From: Argentina anserina
Lineage: Eukaryota > Streptophyta > Magnoliopsida > Rosales > Rosaceae
NCBI RefSeq assembly: GCF_933775445.1
Contig: NC_065873.1
Span: forward strand, 16,492,001 to 16,556,000
Direction of reading: 5' to 3'
DNA length: 64,000 nt
This document shows positions 1-11,412 of this stretch, one piece after another. Numbering within the stretch: the stretch's first letter is position 1; every line of letters begins with the position of its first letter. The position numbers and the translations under genes are program-made. Under the pieces are notes generated by a model, which made no database searches, was not told the DNA's origin, and worked only from the letters and a program-made list of their open reading frames with translations.

Positions 1-512
1 AAGGGGAAAAAAAACATAAACCTCAAACCGACTGTATAAAGACTGCAGCAGATCTTTAATACTAGAATATCTGGTGTTTTAGCAATACTTTCCTGATTGT
101 ACCAGAAAATAATGACCCAACTTTCCAACCAGTAAAAATCACTTACAGGTTGTATGATGCAGCAAATATTACATTCTTTCTAGAACGTCAGCTGTATTAG
201 CAAAACTAACTTTCCAATTCCAATACAGAAACTAATTTTCCAACTTGTCAAGCTCGAAATGACTGGCTTTATGCTCAGAAAAATCCTAGATTGAGTTGAC
301 CATTTGGTGCAAATTCAGATCTTAAACAGTGAAGTGACAAAGCCTAGATATAACTCAGTAACTTAAGCCACACCAATTCAAAATACAACTCAGCAGTGAA
401 TAACCTATACAGTATAAACTAAAGTTGAGTAACACACAGATGCAGTCTAGACAAGGAAATAGCAAGGACATTGAAATTAGAATGATAAATATATTGAGCA
501 ATGAGGACTCAC
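1..512 (-). other. Intron of FRF-A running off the left edge
   Basis: The first 512 bases lie downstream of the splice donor of the FAR1-domain exon of the minus-strand gene that follows. I see no exon like the charged coiled-coil exon that ends the two sister genes at 16.1 and 20.2 kb, so the remaining coding exon should lie beyond position 1. Nothing else is recognisable here. Confidence 0.6.
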
Positions 513-1574
513 TGGTGTTTGAGATAGAAGCACAGTTCGGCGACCATTTGCAGGTGTAACTACCAGTGAATGGTTATGCTCCTTTATAAATCTTGTCACA
601 GTCCATTTTCCTGACTTTTCTCTCTTTACCACTATCATTGCTTTACACCCTTCTCTTGTAATTGCCCGAGGCTTCCTGTTCTCACTTCTTTGTGGCCTCG
701 TCTTTCGAAACCCCTCTTTATTGCACACAAGTCTACGCCAAACTACCTTACCATCACGCAATGATCTCCGGAAGGCATCAACCCGCATGATGAATCCCAA
801 ATGTGTTGCATATGCATCATAGAAGACCTTGGCCGCCTCTTCTGTTTCAAACTCCATACCCACATACGGTTCCATATCAGAACTCCCGTCAAATGTAGTT
901 GCCTCTTTCCCATTTGAACTCTCAATCATATCCTCATCTTTACTCGTAGATGGCTCTTCATCCACTGCCACACACACATTTTGATAACACTCGGGCATTT
1001 AGGGGCAATCAGATAACAAGAGTTAAGGTCAATTTTTGCACCGAAACTAGTTAGTTGACACACTGACTGTACAAAGTGTCACAATTCGATATAATAGGCT
1101 CATAACTATGACTAATAAGTGAACTAGTTTCTGGGTTTTGAGGATTTATATTTTATGGAGATAAACGAAAACATATGACACTCATTTACAGATGTAAATG
1201 GTACGATGAATAACACTAACTGTAAACTTGCTACTGGAAAACAGTATTCAGGAAAGTGACGACTATGACCAATTCTTCAAAAGAGCATAGCTTTCTACCG
1301 AACTGACACATGCTACAGTCATCAGCTCAAAGCTGAAGGTCAAAGCAACTCAATTAAGCATGGTTAGGAAGATTGGGTACAGTAATTTCCGTTTGGTTTC
1401 AGAGAAAATACAAGAATCAGCTGATATTGGGTTTCTCAAGAACTTCTCAGCAGTCAAAACAGAGAAGACTTCCAAAGATATTGTAAAGCAAAAGTAAACT
1501 GAGGAACCAATTTAAGTATGAAAGATGTTAAACCGAGGAACCAATTTACAGAGATGAAAGATGTTAAACTCACT
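513..1574 (-). CDS. FAR1-domain-only transcription factor (FRF type), copy A, 3' end outside window
   Basis: This encodes a FAR1-type DNA-binding domain without the MULE-transposase core of full FHY3/FAR1 proteins, as in the plant FRF (FRS-related factor) group, which is thought to act in the nucleus in light and stress gene control. Exon 513-964 carries PYVGMEFETEEAAKVFY, then the C-C-H-H zinc-binding pattern seen as LVCNKEGF, REGCKAM and KEHNHSL. It ends in phase 0 at a GTGAGT donor (511-512), the same place as in copies B and C. The likely 5' exon (about 1574-1740) has a perfect CAA|GTGAGT donor and ends in A. The coding exon starts after a CAG acceptor with TGGATGAAGAG, so splicing makes ATG-GAT-GAA (M-D-E). 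An in-frame ATG also exists at 998 inside the predicted intron. The 5' exon holds a 5-codon upstream ORF. The C-terminal exon is missing from the window. Confidence 0.85.
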
Positions 1575-1741
1575 TGTTGGCAGAGAGATCCAGACCCAGT
1601 AGATTGGTTAGATTCCAGAATGGTGAAAAAAGAGGCGAAAAGGTGGTGGTTGCTTGTTAGTTTTAATGGGACTTTTGAGTTTGATGAGTTTGATAGGGGT
1701 CGGAGCTCAAACTTCAGAGTTCATTCTTCAAAGAGGGGTTA

Positions 1742-2719
1742 ATGTGGCAGATAGAAGGAATGATCCCATGTAGTGAGGACCAGGCGTCACCCTCTAGTCT
1801 CCAAATTTATTTATTTTTGACATATGTACCGTGAATTTATTTTGGTACTTCTCATTTATGCAATGTAGAATTATACTACAAAACTAAATGCTTCGTATAA
1901 GAAGTATTGTTATTTCTAATTTAGAGTGTCAAAATACAACCAAATAAAGGTTATTTACAGAAAATAAGCATTCTAGTTATTACAAAGTTTATGTGCATCA
2001 AATCCTCCTTAATGTGTTCGATAATGATGAGGGGCGAGCAATTTAATATGTAGTGGTTGTTATATTCTCTTTCGAAGATGCTGCAATCAGTATGCAAGAA
2101 AAATGAAGAAGTTCGTGCCGCGTGATTCTTAATTCTCCCTACCACACGCGACTGACAATGTTGAGCCTTATGCGACTTTCCCTCTGCATCGACAACGCTT
2201 GACATTTGATACAAGTACTATTCATATATGCTCGTTTAATAATTGAACGTTCCCTTTGGTATCTTGTAAGATATATTCAGCAACTGATGCAATGCTTTCT
2301 TCCTACTATTCTTTCTTACAAAATTTGTATTAAGGGCGCATTTACTTACCCAAAATGGAATTAATATGGAATATGAATCGGAAGGAATGTGAGACGGAAT
2401 AGAATAATACGAAGGAATTTGAATGAATCTAATTACGATTATTATTGTTTACTTACGATAAAGAATCAGAATAAAATTTTAGTTAATGACCATAATACAC
2501 TTTTTACAAATCGGATGAAACTCTCTCTATTTCTGGATTTCCTTTGCAACCCTTATCAAAATATGCAACATATATGTAAAGTTAGAAATTTATAAAATCA
2601 GTGAAGCTATAATGTACAATTGCTCCCTTTTTAAAAAGTACAATTGCTTTGCTTTTGCACACTTGATCAGTATATATCTATAGAACGAGAATCTGAAAAC
2701 AAACGAGAATGCAAACACG
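1742..2719. other. Intergenic; MITE-like fragment near 2336-2600
   Basis: No supported gene. At about 2336 the motif GGGCGCATTTACTTACCC followed by GGAAT-rich sequence resembles the end of common plant hAT-like MITEs; only one end is visible. An 87-codon minus-strand ORF at 1951-2214 has no family features I recognise. Confidence 0.4.
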
Positions 2720-3712
2720 TGTATAAATAAAATGTAATTTATTGAATATCAAGCGCGGAGTTACAATCTTTGTGAACTCCTCTGATTCTATCTCCGTATA
2801 TGACTTGGCTCAAGGGTGACATGCACTTGATCTTGAGAATTTGAGTTTGATTTGGATTTGGATTTGATGAAGAACGAGCGATTTGTCCGCTTGATGATTC
2901 TTCGTGGACTTGAGTTTGGATTTGGATTTGAGGAAGAACAAGCGATTTGTCCGCTTGATGATTCTTCGTGGACTTGAGTTTGGATTTGGATTTGAGGAAG
3001 AACGAGCGATTTGTCCGCTTGATGATTCTTCGTGGACTTGAGTTTGGATTTGGATTTGAGAAAGAACGAACGATTTGGCCGCTTGATGATTCTTCCTAGA
3101 CTTGAGTTTGGATTTGGATTTGAGGAAGAACGAACGATTTGGCCGCTTGATGATTCTTCGTTGACTTGAGTTTGGATTTGGATTTGATGAAGAACGAGCG
3201 ATTTGGCAGCTTGATGATTCTTCGTGGATTTAGGAGACTTCGGGATTTCTCGAGAGTGATATTGCTCTCTTCTTCTCCAATGTAAAAAAATCCCCCTTCT
3301 CTTTATGTTGAAATGGGTATTTATAGTGTCAAGAATAATCTATTTATATAATATTTTAATGATACTAAAATAATAATATTTTTTTAGTTGTATAATTAAA
3401 TCAATATATATTTTCTGATTAATTTAAATAATCGAGATTCAAATAATTGATTTAATTATAACCGTAAAAAAATTTATTAATTTAATTAAATACCCGATTA
3501 CCATTTCGATCGTCAATGACACTTAATTTCCAATTAAAGTCGGAATCACGTAGCTTTGATTACGATCATCCGTTTATGTGCTGACGCGAATTTTATTCGG
3601 GTCCGTACTGACTTTGTTGACTTTTAGACCACGTGTGCAATTTTGTCGGGTTCTTGATCGATTTAATTATTTAATAAAAATAATTTACTTCATTAAATTT
3701 CTTGTGTCTACA
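2720..3712 (-). mobile_element. LTR-like fragment, probable solo LTR (minus orientation)
   Basis: Read on the minus strand, this begins TGTAGACACAAG (from 3712) and shows a TATA-like box ACTATAAATACCC near 3330, followed by a leader, an internal minisatellite and an AATAAA signal near 2740. That order (U3, promoter, R/U5, polyadenylation signal) suits an LTR. No coding internal region or partner LTR is present nearby. The left boundary is uncertain: the 8-bp direct repeat AATATCAA occurs at 2745-2752 and 3712-3719, but a clean TG...CA pair with target duplication is not certain. Confidence 0.45.
2844..3227. repeat. Minisatellite, six copies of a 64-bp unit
   Basis: The CCGCTTGATGATTCTTCG landmark recurs at 2887, 2951, 3015, 3079, 3143 and 3207 (last copy CAGC), exactly 64 bases apart each time. 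Copies differ by a few substitutions (for example GTCC versus GGCC, AACGAG versus AACGAA), so the array was made by tandem duplication and then diverged slightly. It lies in the U5-like part of the LTR-like fragment. Confidence 0.9.
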
Positions 3713-3980
3713 ATATCAAAAGTTGATCAGAAATTTCCCCAAAATATATACTAACAACAAAAGCTACTATTACCCAATTGAATGATTGATCAATACACAA
3801 GAAACTCAAATATGGTACAAAATAAGTAGAAATTGCAGACCTACTGGTCTAGATGGAGCTGTACATTAGACCTAGCAGGCTAGCAATCAACTGGAGAAGC
3901 ATCTAATACTTCTACTATTAATTTCAACCCATTTGCTTTGGTTCTGCCCACTTGATAAATAAATATATATATATATATAT

Positions 3981-4383
3981 AGTCACTATCCAAAGTGAAG
4001 GTTCACTCTGAAGTTTCAGAGTGAAGTTCCAATTTTGGCACACTTTTCGGTCAAATTTTTTCACCATAAGTGATTCAATATTTAGGTATGATATTCAAGA
4101 TCATCTCTACAAAATTTCATCTAATTCGGGCATCGTTAATGTATTGAAATTAGATTAAATCAATGAATGAATTAAGACTGTTCAACGTGAACCGTTCGTG
4201 TAAATCTCAATTTTGAAAGCTCAAATCATTGTCAAATTGGATAAAACTTTATAGAGATGATCTTGAATAGCGTATCTAAATATTAAATCGCTTATGGTGA
4301 AAAAATTTGACCGAAAAGTGTGCCAAAATTAGAACTTCACTCTGAAATTTCAGAGTGAACCTTCACACTGTAGATAGAGACTG
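3981..4383. mobile_element. MITE, copy 1, inserted in a TA microsatellite
   Basis: A 0.4-kb foldback sequence with long imperfect terminal inverted repeats: the left arm holds TTTGGCACACTTTTCGGTCA and the right arm its reverse complement. It is flanked on both sides by (TA)n. It has no coding capacity. Truncated relatives lie at 4660-4927 and 32002-32278, so this family is repeated in the genome and tends to sit in TA repeats, as described for Micron-like MITEs; the family name itself is inference. Confidence 0.8.
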
Positions 4384-4659
4384 TATATATATATCAAGTT
4401 GATGATCAATAGCTAGGAGAGAGTTTTACCATCCTTCAATTGTGGGAATATGTTTAATACATCAAAGACAATTGGGAAGGGTTTAACAATAGCAAAAAGC
4501 CTTGGGCCAATTACATAGTTGCTGCACTAACAACTATAAAAAGAAAGCACATCAACAACAACATTGATGAGATTGTTGGCCAATTACATAGTTGCTACAC
4601 TAACAGATTCATTTACTGTACTATCATTTTTTCTGATATAAGATATATATATACATATA
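4384..4659. other. Intergenic with a short direct duplication
   Basis: Contains two near-identical copies of a segment with GGCCAATTACATAGTTGCT (near 4504 and 4576), spaced 72 bp. No gene is seen. Confidence 0.5.
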
Positions 4660-4927
4660 TAGTCCATATCCAGAGTATTACAGAGTGAAGTTTTAATTTT
4701 CGCACACTTTTCGGTCAAATGTTTCCACCATAAGTGATTCAATATTTATGTATGTTATTCAAGATCATCTCTACAAAATTTCATCTAATTCGGACATCGT
4801 TAAAGTATTGAAATTAAATTAAATCAATGAATGAATTAAAACTGTTCAACGTGAACCGTTCGTGTAAATCTCAATTTTGAAAGCTCAAACCATTGTCAAA
4901 TTGGATGAAACTTTGTAGAGATGATCT
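4660..4927. mobile_element. MITE, copy 2, 3' truncated
   Basis: Begins after a TA-rich run with the same left end (AGTCCATATCCAGAGT) and central part as the MITE at 3981-4383, but stops in the middle of the second arm at GAGATGATCTT and continues into unrelated DNA. The right inverted repeat is missing. Confidence 0.7.
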
Positions 4928-5264
4928 TTATATTCCACCATTGCTGCTGGATTCCGGCAACCAGAGTTTAAACAGTAAAACCAAACAGCAGACACTGAAA
5001 TTATCCTTAACAATCTTATACGATCATAGATTTCTAGAATTTCCACACAAATCACTGAAAGTGTTTTATGACAAAGCAAATGCTGAAAACCGGAGTATGA
5101 AAAAGACAGCTGAAGTGGCATTGCATAGCACAGAAGATGATCAAATACTTGCTGTGAATCAACATTTACTAATTTCACACTTGCCCGCCAAAAAAAAACT
5201 TAATAATTGCACGAGCTTTTGTTCATAGTCAAATTATACCACTTCCACTATTGTAAGACCAGTT
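4928..5264. other. Intergenic, no recognised gene
   Basis: Overlapping ORFs of 97 and 111 codons occur on opposite strands, but neither shows family motifs and part of each lies in the MITE. I see nothing I can name. Confidence 0.4.
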
Positions 5265-5269
5265 GATTC

Positions 5270-6273
5270 TGTTATGAAAATCAACGATATATTGCATATA
5301 TAATTAATAAATTGAATTAGAAATAATTATAAATCATAAATGAAGAACACGAAAAAAATTCAACAAAAATACCGAACGATTTGTGATGAAAGAACTAGTC
5401 GAGACGTGTGTGATACCACACTGTCCTTAAGACGTTTACGCCTCCTCTACCGGTGCAAGGATGCTTGGCGCTTGTCTCCCAGGATATAACGACTAAACAA
5501 TTCTAGAAAGTTGCACTACTAACTAGAACCCTCAACGAACTCGAAAGGTACCTCTATCTATCACCAGAGAAGAACTAAGAACTTTGAGAGTGGGAGAGAA
5601 TGTGTTTCGAATGGGATGATTTTACAATGAAAGGATGGTGGCTATTTATACTGTGAGGATTTGCAATCAGCAATTAATAAGATGGCTGTTATAGAAATCA
5701 AAAAATCATAACATATATGAGTTACATATGTTACAAACATTGATTTCAATTCTGTTATAATTCTCCATAACACACAATAACTCAGTTGTTACAAAAGAAG
5801 AATTTGAACAGTCAAGAGAATTTGAAAAGTCAAAACCGAATTTTCGGAAATGCAAAAAGAATCTGCGTTCCGACCCTCAATTCGGTGTTGCATTCGTGTC
5901 CGCAGGTCGCACGGGCATACACGAGTTTCCCTTGCGACCTAGGATTTGCACCCCCCCTGCGCGTGTGCGAGATGGTATAAGGGGGCTTACACACTTTACA
6001 ATCCATACACAATGGATTCTATATAAAGTCTTTTCAACACTTCTCTTTTCCAATGTGGGACAAATACCTTTCCCTCATTCTAAGTAGCCATCTTTGAGTG
6101 ACAATTTCTTATTCACCCACAAACCAAATTACACAAAGAAACATATGATCTTGTAGCCCTCATTATGGAGAACTCAAATCTATGTTCATCTTTGATTAAT
6201 TATAAGTTTAACTTAATTTAATTAATCAATTAAAATTTGGTTTTAAATGGTTTTTCCAACCATTTTTCCAACA
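5270..6273 (-). repeat. Copia 3' LTR
   Basis: A 1004-bp LTR that nearly matches the copy at 11413-12413. On the minus strand it starts TGTTGGAAAAATGG, carries the promoter-like TTGTCCCACATTGGAAAAG with a TATATA-type box after it, and ends ...TATAACA-like sequence (here TCATAACA). Confidence 0.95.
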
Positions 6274-6337
6274 ATTCCCCACATGAATGAAATTGGCCAC
6301 CAAAGACTCGATAGAATTTGGTGATAGATTTCTACGG

Positions 6338-6699
6338 TAGGGTGGCACTTAAGACCGAAAAACCGAAAACCGAACCGAAAAAACCGGACCGAAACCAAAA
6401 AAACCGAACCGAACACAAACCGAACCGAACACACGAAAAACCGAACCGAACCGAATTAATCGGTTTGGTTTCAGTTTGGGCACATAAGAAACCGAACCGA
6501 ACTGAAAAACCGAATTATTTATAAAATAATGTCGTTTTACGTTTATCTTACCGAATATTTGTTTTGATTAATGTGATTTTAGGTTTATATTATATATAAT
6601 TATATGTTTCTCTTTTGTAGTGTTATATATGTATATATAATCATCTATGTTTATATGTATGCCCATATATGTATGTTTCAAATAAGTTTGCTAAAACAA

Positions 6700-6734
<35 letters not shown>

Positions 6735-7906
6735 CAAGCGGATGTGTAATTACTAAATCTGCCTCAATATGAAGCAACTATATGAAGGAAACTTCTCAAG
6801 ATCGATCGACACCAGTCGATATGATTGATATGTATATATAGTCACTTTGTAAAAATTTCATCTAATTCGGACCTCGTTTAACCGTCGGAATTTCCGGTAA
6901 ACCGAAAACAACACTAATATACCCTAAGGGAGGACCCATTACCAAGATGCGAATGAGAAAAGTTGTTTACATATTTGAAGTCACATATTTTTTGTCATCG
7001 ATCGTACGTGGTCGAAACAAGGAAACTCATTTGGCAAAGTCCCGGTCAATGGGGGTTTTATTATGTGAAAACGCATGTTTTTTTGGTTGACCGTTGGTAC
7101 GGACGGTCAAACCATGTTCAAAACGGACGAAATTTTTACGGGTTCCCTAAATATATATACCGATCACATCTACTGGTGTCGATCGACCATATTTCAAACT
7201 GGAGTTGTCGATCGCCGAAGTGTCCACTACTGTACCATATCCTTTATATTAGGGTTATAATAAAACTATCACATTATGAAGCGACTATATGAAGGAAACT
7301 TATCGGAATTGATCGACACCATCCGATGTGATCAGTATATATATTTAGTGATCATTTTAAAATTTCATCCAATTCGGACTTCGTTTGACCGTCGAAATTT
7401 CCGGTAAACCAAAAACAACACTAATATACCCTAAGGGAGGACCCATTACCAAGATGCAAATGAGAAAAGTTGTTTACATATTTGAAGTGATATAATTTTT
7501 ATCATCGATCGTGCCTGGTCGAAACAAAGAAACTCATTTGGCAAAGTCACGGTCAATGAGGTTTTATTATGTGGAAACGCCTCTTTTTTGGTTAATGGTT
7601 AGTATGGACGATCAAACTATGTTCAAAATGGATGAAATTTTTACATGGTCCCTAAATATATATGTTGATCACATCTATTGGTGTCGATCGACAATATTTT
7701 GAAATTAGAATTTTTTAAAAAAAAAAAAAAAAAAATTTTTGTTTGAAAAAAAAAACTGAAAAAAACCGAACCGAAGCGAACCGTTCGGTTCGGTTTTCAG
7801 TTTACAATATTGAAAAACCGAACAGTAAACCGAACCGAAGTTGAATTTCAGTTTGGTTTACGGTTTGACCCCAAAACCAAACCGTTTAAACCGAATGCCA
7901 CCCCTA
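6338..7906. mobile_element. Non-autonomous hAT-type element nested in the copia element
   Basis: Ends are TAGGGTGGCAC... and the complement of TAGGGGTGGCAT, flanked by an exact 8-bp target duplication TTCTACGG at 6330-6337 and 7907-7914, the hallmark of hAT transposition. Both ends are rich in ACCGAA/TTCGGT runs. The interior holds a direct duplication of about 0.5 kb (about 6889-7260 repeated from about 7399), TA microsatellites and no transposase gene. It sits only about 65 bp inside the 3' LTR border of the copia element, so it is younger than that element. Confidence 0.9.
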
Positions 7907-8429
7907 TTCTACGGTTGAAACCTGCATAGGATAGGTAGGTTTGACCCTTTGAACCTTCCCTTATAAAAGTATGCTTACTTTACTAACTAAATAGTAGACG
8001 CGATGTCTTTGAACTATTCGTCATTTGTGTAAATGATAACATACTTTACACAAGAGTCTCCCTGGTACACTTCGGTTCTCATTTTTGTGCCCATTTTGGC
8101 CATGGAACACACGTCTGGTTCTGCAAGTAGTTTGATAAGAGTTATGCCCTCATTAACTCCCCTAGAAGCGGCCCCACTTCTCTCTTGCATAGGTGATCTC
8201 TTAATTAAGAGTAACCCGCATTACTCTGCTCGATTTCTCGACGCATAAGAATCATTAAAAGTTTTAACTTAACCTCATCCTTTACGGGTATCACTGGTTT
8301 TTATCATAGGAATGGACTTGGGGAACTCCCCACAGTGATCCGAACTAATCTCTACAGTTTGGTTTTCCCTTTTGAACCTAGATCTTGGGATCTCCAGTCA
8401 GCTAGGTTGGGTATCCACTGTAGTGATTT

Positions 8430-9261
8430 TTAATTTCCAATGGGCTTTAGTCCCATTTCCTTCGATGATTTTTCAACTAACTCTCTGTTTAACCCTTTAG
8501 TTAAAGGATCAGCAATATTATCCTTAGACTTTACATAGTCTATAGAGATAACTCCAGTTAAGAGTAGTTGTCTAATGGTATTATGTATACTAATCGCAGA
8601 CACAAGTTTTGTCCATCTAGGAATGTCCTCTATGAAATGGCGTAGCCATTCTGCTTCCTCCCCACATTTGTCTAGTGCTACAAACTCAGACTCCATTGTG
8701 GATCTAGTTATAACTGTTTGTTTTGAGGACTTCCAGGACACGGCTGCACCCCCTAGCGTAAATACATATCCGCTAGTAGACTTTGAGTCTTTCATGTCAG
8801 ATATCCAGTTCGCATCAGTGAACCCTTCTATAACAGCTGGGTATGATGTGTAGTGCAACCCGTAGGTACGAGTATACCTTAGGTATTTGAGTACTCTTCC
8901 AATCGCTTGCCAATGCATAGCTCTAGGATTACTCGTGTACCTACTTAGCTTATGAACCGCATAAGCTAGATCTTGTACAACTTGTTAAGTACATTAGACT
9001 CCCAATTATTCTTGAATACTCTAATTGAGAAACACTTTCACCTTTATTCTTGGACAAATGTAGATTCAAATCTACAGGAGTTCTGACAATTCCAGAACCT
9101 TCCTTGTCAAATTTCCCAAGAATATTGTCCACATAGTGTGTTTGACTCAACACTAGCCCTTCTGATGTTCTCGTAATTTTAATTCCTAAAATGACATCAG
9201 CAAGTCCCAAGTCTTTCATGTCAAACTTAGAATTAAACATGTCTTTAGTAGACTTGATCAT
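8430..9261 (-). pseudogene. Copia reverse transcriptase end and RNase H remnant
   Basis: The minus strand encodes the end of the copia reverse transcriptase ([35 protein letters not shown]) and, in a separate reading frame, RNase H (ADANWI-type segment as [43 protein letters not shown]). The catalytic YVDD part of the reverse transcriptase is absent, and the two pieces are separated by a frameshift or deletion near 8918-8950. It cannot make active enzyme. Confidence 0.9.
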
Positions 9262-9566
9262 CTTATCGCATCATCAGTTTCGGCTCGGTTGTCTTCACGT
9301 GCCCGTTTAGAAGAATTAAATTCCTCTCTAGACTTCCGTGGAAATACATTTTCAAAGAAAGATGCATTTCTCGATTCCATTATCGTAGGAATATTCGAAT
9401 CGTGGGCTAGGAATCGATAAGTCGAACTGTTATGTGCATATCCAATAAAGATGCAATCACTGTTTTAGGCCAATTCTTCACCTTTTTAGGTTTAGGAATT
9501 TTCACTTTTGCCAAACATCTCCATACTTTTAAGTATTTGTAGGATGGTTTTCTCCCTTTCCATAAC

Positions 9567-9920
9567 TCATATGGAGTTTTTCTCTTCTTTCCTTTTGGGC
9601 ACCTTATTTAAAAGGTAATTTGCCGTGAGAATCGCGTCTCCCCACATGTTGGGTGGCATCTCAATACTGAGTAGCATAATATTCATCATATCCTTTAGAG
9701 TATGATTTTTGTGTTTTGCTACACCATTTGATTGTGGTGAGTATGGAACAGTTCTTTGATGTATAATCCCATTCTGAGCACAAGTCTCAGCAAATGGCGA
9801 TTTATACTCACCCCCTCGGTCACTTCTTATTGCCTTAATTTTCTTGTTGAGTTGGTTCTCAACCTTTTTATAGAAAATGAACTTCTCTACGGCCTCACTT
9901 TTGCATTTTAGCAAATACAC
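9567..9920 (-). pseudogene. Copia integrase core remnant
   Basis: The minus-strand ORF contains the second Asp and the Glu region of a copia integrase: RSDRGGEYKSPFAETC, HQRTVPYSPQSNGVAKHKN and NMWGDAILTANYLLNKVP. The usual SPQQNGVAERKN block is altered (AKHKN), so the position expected to hold the catalytic Glu is Lys here. The HHCC zinc-binding start of integrase and the protease between this and the zinc knuckle are missing or degraded. Confidence 0.9.
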
Positions 9921-10270
9921 ATAGCAATATTTCGTGCTATCACCGTTGATTTTAAATCACACACATCTGTATGAATCAGATCAAGGGGTTCATTGTTTCT
10001 TTCAATACTTTGGAAGATGATCTAATCAATTTTGTCTCTACACAAGTTCACACTTGTGCATGTTAATTGACATATATTATATTCTTCACTACCATAAATT
10101 AGGAAGACTCATATAGGTGTAATAGCTAGTTTTTGACAATAAACAATCCACCACCCATGGCTCTATGTCAATTTCAGACAAAACACATTTGTCAACACGG
10201 AGTTTTATACTCATAAAACCCTTAAGAACATACATCAATTTATTCGATAATTTCAGTTATGTTCTACAGA

Positions 10271-11330
10271 TCAACCCAAAAACTTGGCTTGGTCATACCA
10301 TAGCTCTAAGTCATTTAGTCCCCAGTCATAATCACTGACTTTTTCCATACTATCATCTGATATCATACAATAGAGGTTCATGTCTGCAACCTCCTGAGTG
10401 ACGGCTTCAATCAGGTTTGCCTCTCTCTTTTTGTTCCTCTTTGGTTTGTTACAGTCCACAGACTTGTGACCAGTCTTGTCACAGTTGTAGCACTTGCCTT
10501 CAAACCTTGGCTTCTTGGAGATGCCTCCTTTCGGCCCCAGTTTGGACCCATGATACTTGCCTTTCTTGTTTTTGGAACCTTGACCATGTTCCATCATGTT
10601 TGCCTTGGCAGAGACATCATTGATCTAAGCTTTCTTTTCGGATCCTCGGTTGTCTTCCTCAATGCGAAGTCTAACCTCTAGATCCTCCATGGTCATTTCC
10701 TTTTCGCTTGTGCTTCAAATAATTCTTGAAGTCCTTCCAAGCAGGTGGTAACTTTTCAATAGCACATGCCACTTGAAAACTTTCACCTAGTTGCATTCCT
10801 TCAGCGTGAATCTCATGCAGGATTAGCTGAATCTCAGAGAATTGACTCATCACAGTTTTGAAATCCACCATTTTATAATCAAGGAAACGGCCCACGATAA
10901 ACTTCTTGGCGCCGGCATCCTCGGTTTTATATTTTTTCTCCAAGGATTCCCATAGCTCCTTTGCCGTTCCCATGCTAATGTACACATTGTACAATGAGTC
11001 GGCTAGACCATTCATGATATAATTCATACATAAGTAGTCAGAATTATTCCATGCATTCACAGCAGCAATCTTTGCTTGATCGCCATGGTCATCTTCCTTT
11101 AACTCAGGAGCATTCTCCGTCAAAACCCTTGCAAGATTAAGAGTGGTCAGATAAAACATCATCTTTTGTTGCCACCTCTTGAAATGCAAACCGTTGAACT
11201 TCTCAGGTTTTTTCCCATAGGATACTGAGACAGGTACAACGAGAGCAGTAGGTACAGTTGGCACCAAAGGTCCCTTGCCATTTCCGGAATTTTCTCTGTT
11301 AGTCATTTTTAGAAACTGAAACACACACAC
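10271..11330 (-). pseudogene. Copia gag with zinc knuckle, frameshifted
   Basis: The upstream part (10671-11330, ATG at the MTNRENSG reading near 11306) matches the UBN2/gag family: [67 protein letters not shown]. After a frameshift near 10600-10670 a second ORF carries the CCHC zinc knuckle CYNCDKTGHKSVDC (10271-10597). Gag would package retrotransposon RNA. The frameshift and lack of a following protease indicate a dead copy. Confidence 0.9.
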
Positions 11331-11412
11331 AAGGTGTAAGTTTACTTGAAAAAATTCAGATAAATATCGAATACAAAATATATAAGCAATATCAAATTAA
11401 ACGTCTTAAGAT

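Noticed and set aside
1951..2214. 87-codon minus-strand ORF
   Set aside because: No motif, no splice context and typical of chance ORFs in this AT-rich region.
2844..3227. CRISPR-like repeat array
   Set aside because: The units are contiguous tandem copies without unique spacers and lie in plant nuclear DNA.
4885..5228. Overlapping ORFs on both strands (97 and 111 codons)
   Set aside because: They start inside a MITE copy and show no conserved domain on either strand.
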